In this document: positions 1 to 8,754 of the stretch, piece after piece
Layout of the letters: each line of letters opens with the position of its first letter
Numbering within the stretch: the first letter of the stretch is position 1
NCBI RefSeq assembly: GCF_042646425.1
Contig: NZ_JBHRTR010000029.1
Location: 62,001 to 126,000, forward strand
Source: Marinibaculum pumilum
GTDB taxonomy: Bacteria; Pseudomonadota; Alphaproteobacteria; Ferrovibrionales; Ferrovibrionaceae
DNA length: 64,000 bases
Direction: 5' to 3'
The notes under the pieces: generated by a model
What the model was told of the DNA's origin: nothing
What the model saw: only the letters and a program-made list of their open reading frames with translations
Database searches by the model: none
Made by a program: the position numbers and the translations under genes

Positions 1-642
1 CAGGAGGTAGAGGCCGACGAGCAGCAGTCCGGGCAGCAGGGCGGCGGCGAACAGGTCGCCGACGGACACGGGCTCCGGCGCGAAGTCGCCCACCGATCGC
101 CGTCCCGTCTGATAGGCCGCCGAGATCTGGTCGGCCAGCAGGATCAACAGGATCGACGGGGGGATGATCTGGCCCAGCGAACCCGAGGCGCAGATCACGC
201 CGGAGGCCAGTCGTGGCGCGTAGTTCGCGCTCAGCATGGCGGGAAGGGCGATCAGGCCCAGCATGAAGATGGTGGCGCCGATGACCCCGGTCGATGCCGC
301 GAGCAACGCACCGACGATGATGACGGCATAGGCCAGACCGCCCCGATGTTCGCCGAACAGGGCACCCGCGGCGAACATCATCCGCCGCGCGATATCCGCC
401 TTCTCCAGCAGGCTGCCCATCAGCACGAACAACGGCACGGCCACGAAGACGGGATTGGTCAGCAATCCGAAAGCGCGTGACGGGAAGGCATCGATGAAGG
501 CGAGATCGAAGCTGCCGGTGGCGGCGCCGAGCAGAGCGACAAGGAAGGGGACGCCCAGCAGCACGAAGCTGACCGGAACGCCGCTGAGGATCGCGCCGAA
601 GAGCATCAGCCCCATCAGGAGCAGAAGCAGTTCATGGCTCAT
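1..642 (-). CDS. dctM: TRAP transporter large permease DctM (3' part outside window)
   Basis: Large membrane subunit of a tripartite ATP-independent periplasmic (TRAP) transporter, which uses an ion gradient to import organic acids delivered by a periplasmic binding protein. The N-terminal 214 or so residues are visible: start MSHELLLLLMGLML, then a run of hydrophobic helices with the DctM-type stretches VFVAVPLFVLMGSLLEKA and ASTGVIGATIFMLGLIALP. The gene runs off the left edge, so its C-terminus and any following dctP are not seen. Its ATG overlaps the end of the upstream dctQ gene by 11 bases, as is usual for dctQM pairs. Substrate cannot be read from the sequence; linkage to a gamma-glutamyltransferase suggests a peptide- or amino-acid-derived acid (inference). 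Confidence 0.9.
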   Translation of the reverse strand, partial: MSHELLLLLMGLMLFGAILSGVPVSFVLLGVPFLVALLGAATGSFDLAFIDAFPSRAFGLLTNPVFVAVPLFVLMGSLLEKADIARRMMFAAGALFGEHRGGLAYAVIIVGALLAASTGVIGATIFMLGLIALPAMLSANYAPRLASGVICASGSLGQIIPPSILLILLADQISAAYQTGRRSVGDFAPEPVSVGDLFAAALLPGLLLVGLYLL

Positions 643-1132
643 CGTGCCGCTCCCGGATATAGGGCGCGCGGCGAACGGCCATCGCCAGGGCGGCAAGAGA
701 CAGTACCAGCAGGACGAGACTGAGCAGGGTCTTGAGCAGGAAATAGCCCGGCAGTCCGCCATAGGTGGGGGAGGATTCCAGCACCGCCCAGGCATTCGCG
801 CTGAGCGTGGAGGAGATCCAGCCGGCATAGGCCAGCACCGGGCAGACCAGAAGCAGGAGCGCGGCACGGTCGATGCGGTCCCGCCGCCTCTGCGGCCAGC
901 GGGTGTAGAACAGGTCCACCCGGACGCTGACGTCGCGGACCAGGACGTAGAGCGCGGGCAGCAGCGCACCGGCGTAGAAGCAGTAGACCAGCAGATCCAG
1001 CGCCCATGGCCAGCCCAGGGAGAAGGTGTAGCGAAGCGCGACGACGACGATCTGCGCCACCATCAGAAGCAGGACGACATAGCCGGCAGCCGAGCGGCCG
1101 AGCGACGCCAGGCGCAGGATCGGACCGATCAT
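632..1132 (-). CDS. dctQ: TRAP transporter small permease DctQ
   Basis: Small membrane subunit of the TRAP transporter, 166 residues with four predicted membrane helices (about residues 15-35, 48-68, 88-108, 128-150). The motif RVDLFYTRWPQRRRDRID between helices 2 and 3 is typical of DctQ proteins. It lies directly before dctM and overlaps it by 11 bases, and follows the gamma-glutamyltransferase gene by 102 bases on the same strand, so the three probably share a transcript. No substrate-binding dctP gene is present between gntR and dctM; it must lie to the left of the window or elsewhere. Confidence 0.9.
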   Translation of the reverse strand: MIGPILRLASLGRSAAGYVVLLLMVAQIVVVALRYTFSLGWPWALDLLVYCFYAGALLPALYVLVRDVSVRVDLFYTRWPQRRRDRIDRAALLLLVCPVLAYAGWISSTLSANAWAVLESSPTYGGLPGYFLLKTLLSLVLLVLSLAALAMAVRRAPYIRERHDEP

Positions 1133-1234
1133 CCGGTGCTTCCTTCGGCCCCGGGCGGCCTCCCGGACCGCCCTGGCCGGCGGTGCAGCGAACCGGCCGT
1201 CGTGATGGGAATGGTGCCGCCGCCGGGCATGCCG

Positions 1235-2824
1235 CTAGTATCCCAGGGCCATGCCGTCCTTGCGGGGGTCGCTGGCCCCGGCAAGGAGGTTGGCGGCAAG
1301 ATCGATGCGGATCGCCTGTGCCCCGCCCATGCCGACCGGCGCGCGCGTCACATCGTGCCCCATCTCCGCCAGCCTGGCGGCGACCCTGTCGGAGAAGCCG
1401 CGTTCCAGGACCAGCCGGCCGTCTGCGGGATCGAGGAAGCTGCGCGGCGCGTCGATGGCCTGCTGCAGGTCCATCCCGTAGTCGACGAGGTTGGACAGGA
1501 AGTGCGCATGGCCGGTGGCCTGGTAGGGTCCGCCCATCACGCCGAACGGCATCGCGTACTGTCCCGGCTGCTCCATGAAGCCGGGAATCAGGGTGTGGAG
1601 CGGGCGGCGACCGCCCTTCAGTTCGTTGACATGACCGGGGACGAGGGAGAAGCCTGCGCCGCGGTTCTGGAGGCTGATCCCGAAGCGCCGCGAGGCCAGT
1701 CCCGACCCGAAGGGCCAGAAGGTGGAATAGATCAGCGAGACCGCCAGCCGGTCTTCGTCGACCACGCAGATATAGACGGTATCGCGATGAACGGCCTCCA
1801 CCGCCGCCGGGCCGCGGGAGCCGGCGCGCCGCGGGTCGATCTGCCCGGCCAGGCGGTCGGCCGTCTCCTCGCTCAGCATCTGCCGGGCATGGTCCGGGTC
1901 CGCGTCGGGGTCGCCGATGAACCTGTCGCGGGCGCCATAGGCAAGACGCGTCGCCTCCGCCTCGATATGCACCCGCTCGGCACCGTCGGGATCGAGCCGC
2001 GACAGGTCGAAGCGCCGCAGGATGTTCGCCAGAAGCAGCGCCGTGGCGCCCTGCCCGTTCGGCGGCAGCTCGACCAGGTCGTGTCCGCGGTAACCGAGCC
2101 GCAGCACGTCCGTGTCGCTGGCGGCGGTGGTCGCGAAATCCTCCGCCACGTGGCAGCCGCCGGCGGCGCGCAGGGTATCGACCATGTCCTGCATGATCTC
2201 GCCGCCGTAGAACGCGTCCCTGCCGTCGCGGGCGATCAGGCGCAGCGCCTCGGCCTGGGCGGGAGAGGCGAAGATGCTGCCTGCCGCATAGGGCGCGCCC
2301 GCCTGGAGATAATGCTCCCGGCCTGCGCCCTGCAGCCGCGGTGCGAACGCCGCCCAGTCGAGGGCGGAGCGGTGGCAGACCGGCACGCCGCGTTCGGCGT
2401 GGCGGATCGCCGGCTGCAGCACGGTGCCGAGATCGAGCCTGCCGTGCCGGCGGACCAGGCGGTCGAAGGCATCGATCGCCCCGGGCACCGTCACCGAATG
2501 GACGGAATCGACCGGGACCGCAGACATCCCCTGGTCGCGCAGCATCGCCGCATCGAGTGCGGCAGGCGCGCGCCCCGAGCCGTTCAGTCCCGCGATCGAA
2601 CCCGTGGCCGGGTCGCGGATCATCGCGAAGACATCGCCGCCCAGGCCGCACATCATCGGCTCGCAGAAACCGAGCACCAGGGCGCCGCCCACCGCGGCGT
2701 CGACCGCATTGCCGCCCTGGCGCAGCAGGTCGAGCGCCGTCAGCGCGGCGAGCGGATGGGATGTCGCGCACATCGCGGCCGCCGCGAAGGCCGTTGAGCG
2801 CCCCGGACCGCCATAGTCGTGCAT
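1235..2824 (-). CDS. ggt: gamma-glutamyltransferase family protein
   Basis: 529-residue Ntn hydrolase of the gamma-glutamyltransferase/cephalosporin acylase family, which hydrolyses or transfers gamma-glutamyl groups after cutting itself into two chains. The sequence shows GGNAVDAAVGGALVLG near residue 38, and the processing site with the nucleophile Thr349 in HRDTVYICVVDEDRLAVS, followed by the small-subunit glycine motif VMGGPYQATGH near 429. No signal peptide is evident, so it is probably cytoplasmic, as in the YwrD-like branch, rather than a periplasmic GGT. The ATG abuts the gntR stop codon with no gap, so translation is probably coupled. Substrate could be glutathione, another gamma-glutamyl compound or an acyl amide; the family name is secure, the substrate is not. 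Confidence 0.88.
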   Translation of the reverse strand: MHDYGGPGRSTAFAAAAMCATSHPLAALTALDLLRQGGNAVDAAVGGALVLGFCEPMMCGLGGDVFAMIRDPATGSIAGLNGSGRAPAALDAAMLRDQGMSAVPVDSVHSVTVPGAIDAFDRLVRRHGRLDLGTVLQPAIRHAERGVPVCHRSALDWAAFAPRLQGAGREHYLQAGAPYAAGSIFASPAQAEALRLIARDGRDAFYGGEIMQDMVDTLRAAGGCHVAEDFATTAASDTDVLRLGYRGHDLVELPPNGQGATALLLANILRRFDLSRLDPDGAERVHIEAEATRLAYGARDRFIGDPDADPDHARQMLSEETADRLAGQIDPRRAGSRGPAAVEAVHRDTVYICVVDEDRLAVSLIYSTFWPFGSGLASRRFGISLQNRGAGFSLVPGHVNELKGGRRPLHTLIPGFMEQPGQYAMPFGVMGGPYQATGHAHFLSNLVDYGMDLQQAIDAPRSFLDPADGRLVLERGFSDRVAARLAEMGHDVTRAPVGMGGAQAIRIDLAANLLAGASDPRKDGMALGY

Positions 2825-3592
2825 TCACGCCCCTCCCTGGCCGGAGGCGGCGGCAGACCGGGCTGCAGGCCGCGCGCGCCGCCGGTCGGCAGCGGTGCGG
2901 GCCGCCGCCGCGCGTGTCGGGGCCCGCGCCGGCGACACGTCGAGGGCGCTTGGCTCCGCCTCCAGGATCCCCTTCACGGTCAGAAAGCTCTGGCCGATAT
3001 GCGCCACCATCAGCCGCTGTGCCGCTGCCGGATCCCGGTCCAGGACGGCCTCGACGATCCGCTCATGCTCGCGATGGGGAACTTCCAGCCGGGTGTCGAA
3101 GTCCGGCAGGGTGTAGGGTGCCGAGCTGTACAGCTCGACCCGGGTGCGCATCTCGTCGGCCACCGTCCGGAGCGCAGGATTGTGCGCGCCGACATGCAGC
3201 AGGGCATGGATCCGGGCATCCAGCTCGCGGCTGGCGACGCGATCGCCCTGCATGCTGGCCGACTGCGACTCTTCGACAAGCTGCCTCAGCGCCAGGCGCT
3301 CGGCCTCGGTCATGCGTTCGGCAGCCAGCCGGGCACAGACCGCCTCGATCTCGCCCATCGCCTCGAACGAGTTCTCGAGCTCCGACATGCTGAGGGTTCT
3401 GACCCGTGCCGACCGCCGCGGCCGCACCTCCACCAGGCCCGCAGCGCCGAGCTGCTGCAGCGCTTCGCGGACCGGCGTGCGCGAGACGCCGAAGCGGGCG
3501 GCGAGGCCCTGCTCGTCAAGCCGCTGCCCCGGCTTCAGGCGTCCGGAGAGAATCAGGTCGGCGATCTCGTTCTTCAGTCGGCTTCCCAGCAT
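2825..3592 (-). CDS. GntR-family (FCD-domain) transcriptional regulator
   Basis: Probable repressor of the gntR-ggt-dctQM operon. The N-terminus (residues 1-70) is a GntR winged helix with SGRLKPGQRLDEQGLAARF and the recognition stretch GVSRTPVREALQQL. The rest is an all-helical FCD effector domain with a metal-ligand-like histidine pattern (RIHALLHVGAHN, MVAHIGQ). I place the start at the internal ATG at 3592 (MLGSRLKNEI) because AAGGGAAG lies seven bases upstream; an upstream in-frame ATG at 3649 falls inside the operator and has no ribosome site. The C-terminal 45 residues are Ala/Arg-rich and look disordered. FadR/FCD regulators bind short inverted repeats and respond to carboxylic acids, which fits the downstream TRAP genes. 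Confidence 0.9.
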   Translation of the reverse strand: MLGSRLKNEIADLILSGRLKPGQRLDEQGLAARFGVSRTPVREALQQLGAAGLVEVRPRRSARVRTLSMSELENSFEAMGEIEAVCARLAAERMTEAERLALRQLVEESQSASMQGDRVASRELDARIHALLHVGAHNPALRTVADEMRTRVELYSSAPYTLPDFDTRLEVPHREHERIVEAVLDRDPAAAQRLMVAHIGQSFLTVKGILEAEPSALDVSPARAPTRAAAARTAADRRRARPAARSAAASGQGGA

Positions 3593-3639
3593 ACGGCTTC
3601 CCTTCCACCGGCGAGCAGTCTCGCAGCGTCCTGTACGCA

Positions 3640-3675
3640 ATACAATCATTTTGTATGCAGAATTTAATTATACAA
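3640..3675 (-). promoter_or_regulatory. gntR promoter with -10 box and ATACAA/TTGTAT half-sites
   Basis: An AT-rich island in GC-rich DNA upstream of gntR. On the minus strand a perfect TATAAT lies at 3672-3667. ATACAA (3640-3645) and TTGTAT (3651-3656) form a 6-bp inverted repeat with a 5-base centre, and a third half-site ATACAA is at 3670-3675. The repeats sit over and just after the -10 box, where a FadR-type repressor would block initiation. Autoregulation is inference from position and family. Confidence 0.6.
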
Positions 3676-3766
3676 ACACTTTCAATAACTTAGTGTACCT
3701 ATTTCTGACAGTTCGCGACGGGATCGGCGGTTGGCTGCGCGCGTTTCCGGTCAGGTCGCCAGACGG

Positions 3767-4180
3767 CTATCGGCCGCCGCCCGGAACGGCGATCCGCCGG
3801 CCACGGCCGTCATGGGCCTGTCCGGTGATCAGGCGGTAGAAGATGATCATCGTGTGCAGCGCATCGACCGCCAGCAGCAGGATGCCGAGCAGGAACCAGT
3901 CCGGCCCCTGGAAGCCCAGCACGAAGAAGCAGGCCATGGCCGCCAGGAACAGGCCCAGGTCGAACAGGCCGTGCAGATGGTTGCCCAGGTAGAAATGGTG
4001 GATGCCGACGATGCCGAAGATGCCGCACAACGCCACCGCCACGCCGTAGCTGCGGTCGCTCATGGGCTCGTCCGGCGATGTAGGCGTCGCACGGCCCGCT
4101 GCCAGGTTCGCTGCCCCGCAGGCCGGGCAGACGGCGGCATCGGCCGCCAGCTGCCCGCCGCATCTCGCGCAATAGGGCAT
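3767..4180 (-). CDS. zinc-ribbon plus TM2-like membrane protein
   Basis: 137 residues. The N-terminus carries a double-CxxC zinc ribbon (MPYCARCGGQL...CPACGAAN). After a linker come a TM2-like segment, GVAVALCGIFGIVGIHHFYLG, which has the GxHHFYLG turn characteristic of the TM2 domain, and further hydrophobic segments. It is followed by the gntR promoter region and preceded 43 bases upstream by a paralogous zinc-ribbon/TM2 gene, so the two are probably co-transcribed. The function of bacterial TM2 proteins is unknown; no enzymatic motif is seen. Confidence 0.8.
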   Translation of the reverse strand: MPYCARCGGQLAADAAVCPACGAANLAAGRATPTSPDEPMSDRSYGVAVALCGIFGIVGIHHFYLGNHLHGLFDLGLFLAAMACFFVLGFQGPDWFLLGILLLAVDALHTMIIFYRLITGQAHDGRGRRIAVPGGGR

Positions 4181-4223
4181 GCTGTGCTCCCTGCCGCCGG
4201 AGGTCCGGCCGGCCGGCGTTCTC

Positions 4224-4613
4224 TCAGCGCTTCAGCGGCAGGCCTTCCTTGTCGCGGAAGGAGCCGACGATGATCATCACGAAGTCGATCAGGGTCCAGA
4301 TGCCCAGACCCCCCAGGGTCAGGATCATCAGGATGCCGGTGATGATCTTGCCGACATAGAAGCGGTGGAAGCCGAAGGTGCCGAAGAAGAAGCAGAGCAG
4401 GGCCGCCGCCACCATCGACTTTTCCGACGTTCGTTCGCCGTTCGCCAGGTTCGGCGCGCCGCATTTCGGGCAGGTCTGGGCGACCTGGGCGATCTCCGCG
4501 CCGCAGCTCGTGCAATGGACCATGCCGGCCTTCGGCGGCTGCCCGCCGGATCCGGCTTCCACCGGGCCCATGCCGCCCGGTACGGCGCCGCCGCTCGTGC
4601 TGATATCGCTCAT
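4224..4613 (-). CDS. zinc-ribbon plus TM2-domain membrane protein
   Basis: 129 residues: a Gly/Pro-rich N-terminus, a zinc ribbon (HCTSCGAEI...CPKCGAPN, residues about 33-56), then a full TM2 domain: AALLCFFFGTFGFHRFYVGK, a turn, and GGLGIWTLIDFVMIIVG. The FGFHRFYVGK turn and the LGIWTLIDFVMI second helix are diagnostic. Tandem with the paralogue downstream (3767-4180), which has diverged more strongly in its second half. Function unknown; probably an inner-membrane protein with a cytoplasmic zinc-binding head. Confidence 0.87.
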   Translation of the reverse strand: MSDISTSGGAVPGGMGPVEAGSGGQPPKAGMVHCTSCGAEIAQVAQTCPKCGAPNLANGERTSEKSMVAAALLCFFFGTFGFHRFYVGKIITGILMILTLGGLGIWTLIDFVMIIVGSFRDKEGLPLKR

Positions 4614-4661
4614 CCCCTTCCCCTTTTCCCCTTCATGGGCTGCCCCTGCCGGCCTGCCGGC

Positions 4662-5717
4662 CTAGATGCCCGCCACCAGGTCCGGCCAGAGCCGGGTGGC
4701 GCCGCGGCCGGCCGCCCGCGCGCCGATCGCGGTGGCCCAGCTGCGGGCATTGCCGAACTCGGTGCGCCAGGACCAGAGCCGGCGGGTCAGGTAGTGCAGG
4801 TGATGTTCGTAGGTGAAGCCGATCGCGCCATGCACCTGGTGGGAGATCGCCGCCCCCTTGCCGGCGGCCTCCGAGGCGCGCTGCTTCGCCACGGCGATGG
4901 CGAACCAGGGGTCGCGGCCTTCGTCCAGCGCGGCAAAGCCGGTCTGCGCCGCCACGGCCGCCGCCGCCGCCTCCCCCGCCAGCTCGGCCAGCTGGTGCTG
5001 GATCGCCTGGAACTTGCCGATCGGCCGGCCGAACTGCTTGCGCTCGCCGGCATAGCCCACGGTGATGTCCAGCACCCGGTCCATGGCGCCGGCGATCTGC
5101 GCCGCGCGCAGCAGCGCCGCCAGGTCGCGCAGCCGGTCGGCCGACCAATCCGCCGGCCAGGGGCAGGACGCCGCCGGCACCACTCCTTCGAAGCTCAGGT
5201 CGTCGCGCGGCTCGCGGGCGATGTTGCGGTCCAGCCGTCGCTCCACCCCGTCGGTCGGCAGCAGCACCAGCTGCGCGCCGTCGCGCCGGCCGGCACGGGC
5301 CACCACGAAGGGCACGGCAGCGCCCCAGGGCACCTTCGCCGCGGTGCCGCCGACCCGCCCCTTCTGGTCGAGGCTCAGGTCCGCCTGCGCGGCCAGGCCC
5401 AGCGGGCCATCCGGCAGGGTCAGGCCGCCGTCCAGCAGGACCCGCCCGGCGATCGCCGTCTCCCCCAGAGGCAGCGGCACCGCCCAGCGGCCGGCGGCGA
5501 ACAACAGGGCGAACAGGTCGGACCAGTCCGCGCCGTCCTCCCCCGCCTCCTCGCCATCTCCGGCGCCGAAGGGCTGGTGCAGCCCGTGTTCGGCCATCAC
5601 CTGCCAGAGCTCCGCCGGCCAGCCGCCATCCTCGGCGGCATGCAGGACCTGCGGCGTGACCCGATCGGCGAACAGCCGCTCGGCAGTGTCGCGCAGCAGT
5701 GATTGCAGTTCGCTCAT
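4662..5717 (-). CDS. acyl-CoA dehydrogenase family protein (short subunit)
   Basis: 351-residue FAD-dependent acyl-CoA dehydrogenase-like protein that would form an alpha,beta-double bond in an acyl-CoA. The C-terminal helical domain is recognisable: YAGERKQFGRPIGKFQAIQHQLAEL (about residues 228-252) and QVHGAIGFTYEHHLHYLTRRL near 300. The protein is shorter than the usual 380-400 residues and the N-terminal part is weakly conserved. It lies 13 bases downstream of a full-length paralogue on the same strand. Paired short and long acyl-CoA dehydrogenases often form hetero-oligomers in sterol or branched-chain acid catabolism, which is inference here. Confidence 0.88.
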   Translation of the reverse strand: MSELQSLLRDTAERLFADRVTPQVLHAAEDGGWPAELWQVMAEHGLHQPFGAGDGEEAGEDGADWSDLFALLFAAGRWAVPLPLGETAIAGRVLLDGGLTLPDGPLGLAAQADLSLDQKGRVGGTAAKVPWGAAVPFVVARAGRRDGAQLVLLPTDGVERRLDRNIAREPRDDLSFEGVVPAASCPWPADWSADRLRDLAALLRAAQIAGAMDRVLDITVGYAGERKQFGRPIGKFQAIQHQLAELAGEAAAAAVAAQTGFAALDEGRDPWFAIAVAKQRASEAAGKGAAISHQVHGAIGFTYEHHLHYLTRRLWSWRTEFGNARSWATAIGARAAGRGATRLWPDLVAGI

Positions 5718-5730
5718 GCTTCCCGCCCCC

Positions 5731-6879
5731 TCAGCGCAGGCCCAGGCCGCGGGCGATGATGCCGCGCAGGATCTCGCGGGTGCCGCCCCGCAGCGAGTAG
5801 GACGGCACCACCTGGGTCAGGTAGGCCAGCACCTGGACATAATCGCCGGCCGAATCGAGCATCGGCTCGATGTCGAAGACATCGGCCGCGATCTCCGGCA
5901 CCGACTGCTCCAGGATCGCGCCCAGATCCTTGACCAGCGCCGCCTCTACCGCCGGATTCTCGCCCCGGTCCAGCATCGCCGCCACCGACAGCGACATCTG
6001 CCGCAGCACCGACAGATGGGCGACCAGCCGGCCGACCGCCGCCAGCGCGGCATCGTCGTGGCGGGTGCCGGCCATGCGCGCCATCTCGTTCACCAGCTGC
6101 ATGCAGGACAGGAAGCGTTCCGGCCCGCTGCGCTCGTAGGCCAGTTCCTGGGTCACCTGCTGCCAGCCCTGGCCCTCGCCGCCGATCAGGGAATCGGCCG
6201 GCAGGCGGACATCGTCGAACAGCACCTCGTTGAAATGATGCTGGCCGGCCAGGTCGATGATCGGCCGCACGGTGATGCCGGGCACCGACATGTCGACCAG
6301 GAACTGCGACAGGCCGGCATGCCGGTCCTCGCCCTGGGCGGCGGTGCGGAACAGGGCGATCATGTACTCCGCCTCGTGCGCGCCGGAGGTCCAGACCTTC
6401 CGCCCCTCCAGCCGCCAGCCATTGCCGTCGCGCGCCGCCCGGCTGCGCACGGAGGCCAGGTCGGAGCCGGAATCGGGCTCCGACATGCCGATGCAGAACT
6501 GCACCTCGCCGCGGGCGATGCGCGGCACGATGCTGCGGCGCTGCTCATCGGTGCCGTAGCGCAGCAGCAGCGGGCCGCTCTGCCGGTCGGCGATCCAGTG
6601 GGCGCCGACGGGTGCGCCGGCGGCCAGCATCTCCTCCAGCACCACGTAGCGCTCCAGCGCGCTGCGCTCCGCGCCGCCATACTGCCTGGGCCAGGTCATG
6701 CCGATCCAGCCCTTCGCGCCGACCTTGCGGCTGAACGCCTTGGAATAGCCAGACCAGCTTTCCGCCCGCCGGCGGGCGGGGTAGTCGGCCAGTTCGTCGG
6801 CGAGGAAGGCGCGCACTTCCCCACGCAGCGCCTCGGCGCCATCGGGCAGGGTGCAGGGGGCGAAAACGAGATCGGACAT
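5731..6879 (-). CDS. acyl-CoA dehydrogenase
   Basis: 382 residues with all three acyl-CoA dehydrogenase regions: N-terminal helices with KGWIGMTWPRQYGGAERS, the middle beta-domain with FCIGMSEPDSGSDLASVRSRA (about residue 125) and KVWTSGAHEAEYM, and the C-terminal helices ending GGTREILRGIIARGLGL, the usual FAD/tetramer-contact motif. Complete length for the family. It is the first gene of a two-gene unit with the shorter dehydrogenase and diverges from the crotonase at 7019 across 139 bases. Together they look like part of a beta-oxidation-type route for an unidentified acid. Substrate specificity cannot be read. Confidence 0.92.
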   Translation of the reverse strand: MSDLVFAPCTLPDGAEALRGEVRAFLADELADYPARRRAESWSGYSKAFSRKVGAKGWIGMTWPRQYGGAERSALERYVVLEEMLAAGAPVGAHWIADRQSGPLLLRYGTDEQRRSIVPRIARGEVQFCIGMSEPDSGSDLASVRSRAARDGNGWRLEGRKVWTSGAHEAEYMIALFRTAAQGEDRHAGLSQFLVDMSVPGITVRPIIDLAGQHHFNEVLFDDVRLPADSLIGGEGQGWQQVTQELAYERSGPERFLSCMQLVNEMARMAGTRHDDAALAAVGRLVAHLSVLRQMSLSVAAMLDRGENPAVEAALVKDLGAILEQSVPEIAADVFDIEPMLDSAGDYVQVLAYLTQVVPSYSLRGGTREILRGIIARGLGLR

Positions 6880-7018
6880 GGGCCATTCCGGAAGGCGAGG
6901 GCATGCGCCCGCTCGCGGGCGGGGGGTGAACCATCTACCATAACGGGCTTGCGCGCATGTCTGTAGAGCGATACGCCGGCAGGCAAGGGTTCAACGACAG
7001 CAGGGGGGAGCGGGGGCA

Positions 7019-7819
7019 GTGGCCGATTTCGTTCTTTACGAGCAGACGGGCGGGGTCGTCACCCTGATCCTCAACGACCCGGACACCCGCAACGCCCTTT
7101 CCACCCAGGCGCAATGGGACGCGGTGGTCGATGCCTGCCGTCGCGCCGGCGCCGATCCGGAGGTGCGGTGCGTCATCGTCACCGGCGCGGGCAAGGCGTT
7201 CTGCGCCGGCGGCAATGTGAAGCACATGAAGGAGCGCCAGGGCATCGCCGGCGGCAGCCCCTACCAGATCCGCGACGGCTATCGCGGCGGCATCCAGCGC
7301 ATCCCGCTGGCCCTCTACGACCTGGACGTCCCCACCATCGCCGCGGTCAACGGCCCGGCGATCGGCGCCGGCTGCGACCTGGCCTGCATGTGCGACATCC
7401 GCATCGCCGCCGACAGCGCGAAGTTCGCGGAAAGCTTCGTGAAGCTGGGCATCATCCCCGGCGATGGCGGCGCCTGGCTGCTGCCGCGGGTGGTCGGCAT
7501 GTCGAAGGCGGCGGAGCTGACCTTCACCGGCGACATGCTGGACGCAAACGAGGCGCTTTCCTGCGGCCTGGTGTCGAAGGTGGTCCCGGCCGCCGAGCTG
7601 ATGTCGGCGGCACAGGACCTGGCCGGCCGCATCGCCGCCAATCCGGGCCATGCCCTGCGGATGTCCAAGCGGCTGCTGCGCGAGGGCCAGCATGTCCGGC
7701 TGGACACCCTGCTGGAGATGTCGGCGGCCTTCCAGGCCCTGGCCCATGCCACCGAGGACCATGCCGAGGCGGTCGACGCCTTCCTGGAGAAACGCGCACC
7801 CGCCTTCAAGGGGCGCTGA
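7019..7819 (+). CDS. crotonase-family enoyl-CoA hydratase/isomerase (PaaG-like active site)
   Basis: 266 residues with a GTG start preceded by AGGGGGGAG. The crotonase oxyanion-hole motifs are present (GKAFCAGGNVKHM and NGPAIGAGCDLACMCD). The two glutamates of classical hydratases are not conserved: the first is Asp in GCDLA and the second position is hydrophobic in FAESFVKLG. Instead an aspartate, D149 in GIIPGDGGAW, sits where PaaG-type isomerases and 4-chlorobenzoyl-CoA dehalogenase have their catalytic Asp. An isomerase or related reaction is therefore more likely than simple hydration. It is followed five bases later by a DMT transporter. Confidence 0.88.
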   Translation: MADFVLYEQTGGVVTLILNDPDTRNALSTQAQWDAVVDACRRAGADPEVRCVIVTGAGKAFCAGGNVKHMKERQGIAGGSPYQIRDGYRGGIQRIPLALYDLDVPTIAAVNGPAIGAGCDLACMCDIRIAADSAKFAESFVKLGIIPGDGGAWLLPRVVGMSKAAELTFTGDMLDANEALSCGLVSKVVPAAELMSAAQDLAGRIAANPGHALRMSKRLLREGQHVRLDTLLEMSAAFQALAHATEDHAEAVDAFLEKRAPAFKGR

Positions 7820-7824
7820 GCGCG

Positions 7825-8754
7825 ATGGCTGCCGGCGGCACCGGCGACACGCCGTTCCGGCGCGCCTGGCCGTTCATCCTGCTGGTCGGCGCGCCCGCGG
7901 TCTGGGCTTTGTTCTATTCCGCGTCGAAAGTGGCGGCGGAGGCGGGCATCCCCTCCTTCGTCTTCTCGTTCTGGCAGAGCCTCGGCGGCGGGCTGCTGCT
8001 GCTGGCGATCTGCCTGGGCCTGCGGATCCCGCCGGGCACCGGCTGGCGCCACCTGCGGGCCTATGCGGTGATCGGTGCCCTGGCGGTCGGCTTTCCGCTG
8101 ACCCTGCTGAACTTCGTCGCGCCGCACCTGAATGCCGGGCTGATGACCCTGGTGCTCTCCTTCGCGCCGGCGCTGACCTACCTTTTCGGCGTGATCGCCC
8201 GGCTGGAACGGATCTACCTGTTCGGGGTGCTGGGCATCCTGCTGGGCTTCGCCGGTGTCAGCCTGGTGCTGGTGCCGGAGACCGCCCTGCCCGACCCCGA
8301 CATGGCGGGCTGGTTCCTGCTGGCGCTGGGCACGCCCTGCTTCTTCGCCCTGGCCAGCATCGCCGCCGCCATCCTGCAGCCGCCGGCGGAACCCAGCCCG
8401 ACCAGCGCCGGCGGCACCCTGCTGGGGTCCACCGTCGTGATGCTGGTCTTCGTCCTGGCCACCGGCCGCACGCCCGACCTGCTGCCCGCCTGGACGGTGG
8501 CGCCCTGGGCACTGCTGGCCGCCGCGGTGCTGACCGCCTTCTTCATCAGCGTCTTCCTGGAACTGGTGCGGCTGAAGGGGCCGGTCTTCTTCTCGCAGGC
8601 GAACTATCTGATCACCCTCTACGGCTTCTTCTGGGGCTGGGTGATCTGGGGCGAGGCGGTAAGCTGGTGGATCTGGCTCGCCTTCGCCCTGGTGGTGGCG
8701 GGCATCATCCTCGCCAGCTTCCGCCGGCCGCTGGACAAGGCCGTGCGGGGCTGA
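7825..8754 (+). CDS. DMT-superfamily transporter (EamA-like)
   Basis: 309-residue integral membrane protein with about ten hydrophobic helices arranged as two five-helix EamA halves. The first half contains VGAPAVWALFYSASKVAAEAG; the second ends YGFFWGWVIWGEAVSWWIWLAFALVVAGI, with the WGE motif common in EamA exporters. It starts five bases after the crotonase stop and is probably co-transcribed with it. DMT family members export amino acids or metabolites; the substrate is unknown. Confidence 0.88.
   Translation: MAAGGTGDTPFRRAWPFILLVGAPAVWALFYSASKVAAEAGIPSFVFSFWQSLGGGLLLLAICLGLRIPPGTGWRHLRAYAVIGALAVGFPLTLLNFVAPHLNAGLMTLVLSFAPALTYLFGVIARLERIYLFGVLGILLGFAGVSLVLVPETALPDPDMAGWFLLALGTPCFFALASIAAAILQPPAEPSPTSAGGTLLGSTVVMLVFVLATGRTPDLLPAWTVAPWALLAAAVLTAFFISVFLELVRLKGPVFFSQANYLITLYGFFWGWVIWGEAVSWWIWLAFALVVAGIILASFRRPLDKAVRG

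Noticed and set aside
455..2797. A 780-codon plus-strand frame across the dctQ and ggt genes
   Set aside because: Shadow of ggt and dctQM on the other strand; the translation has no recognisable domain.
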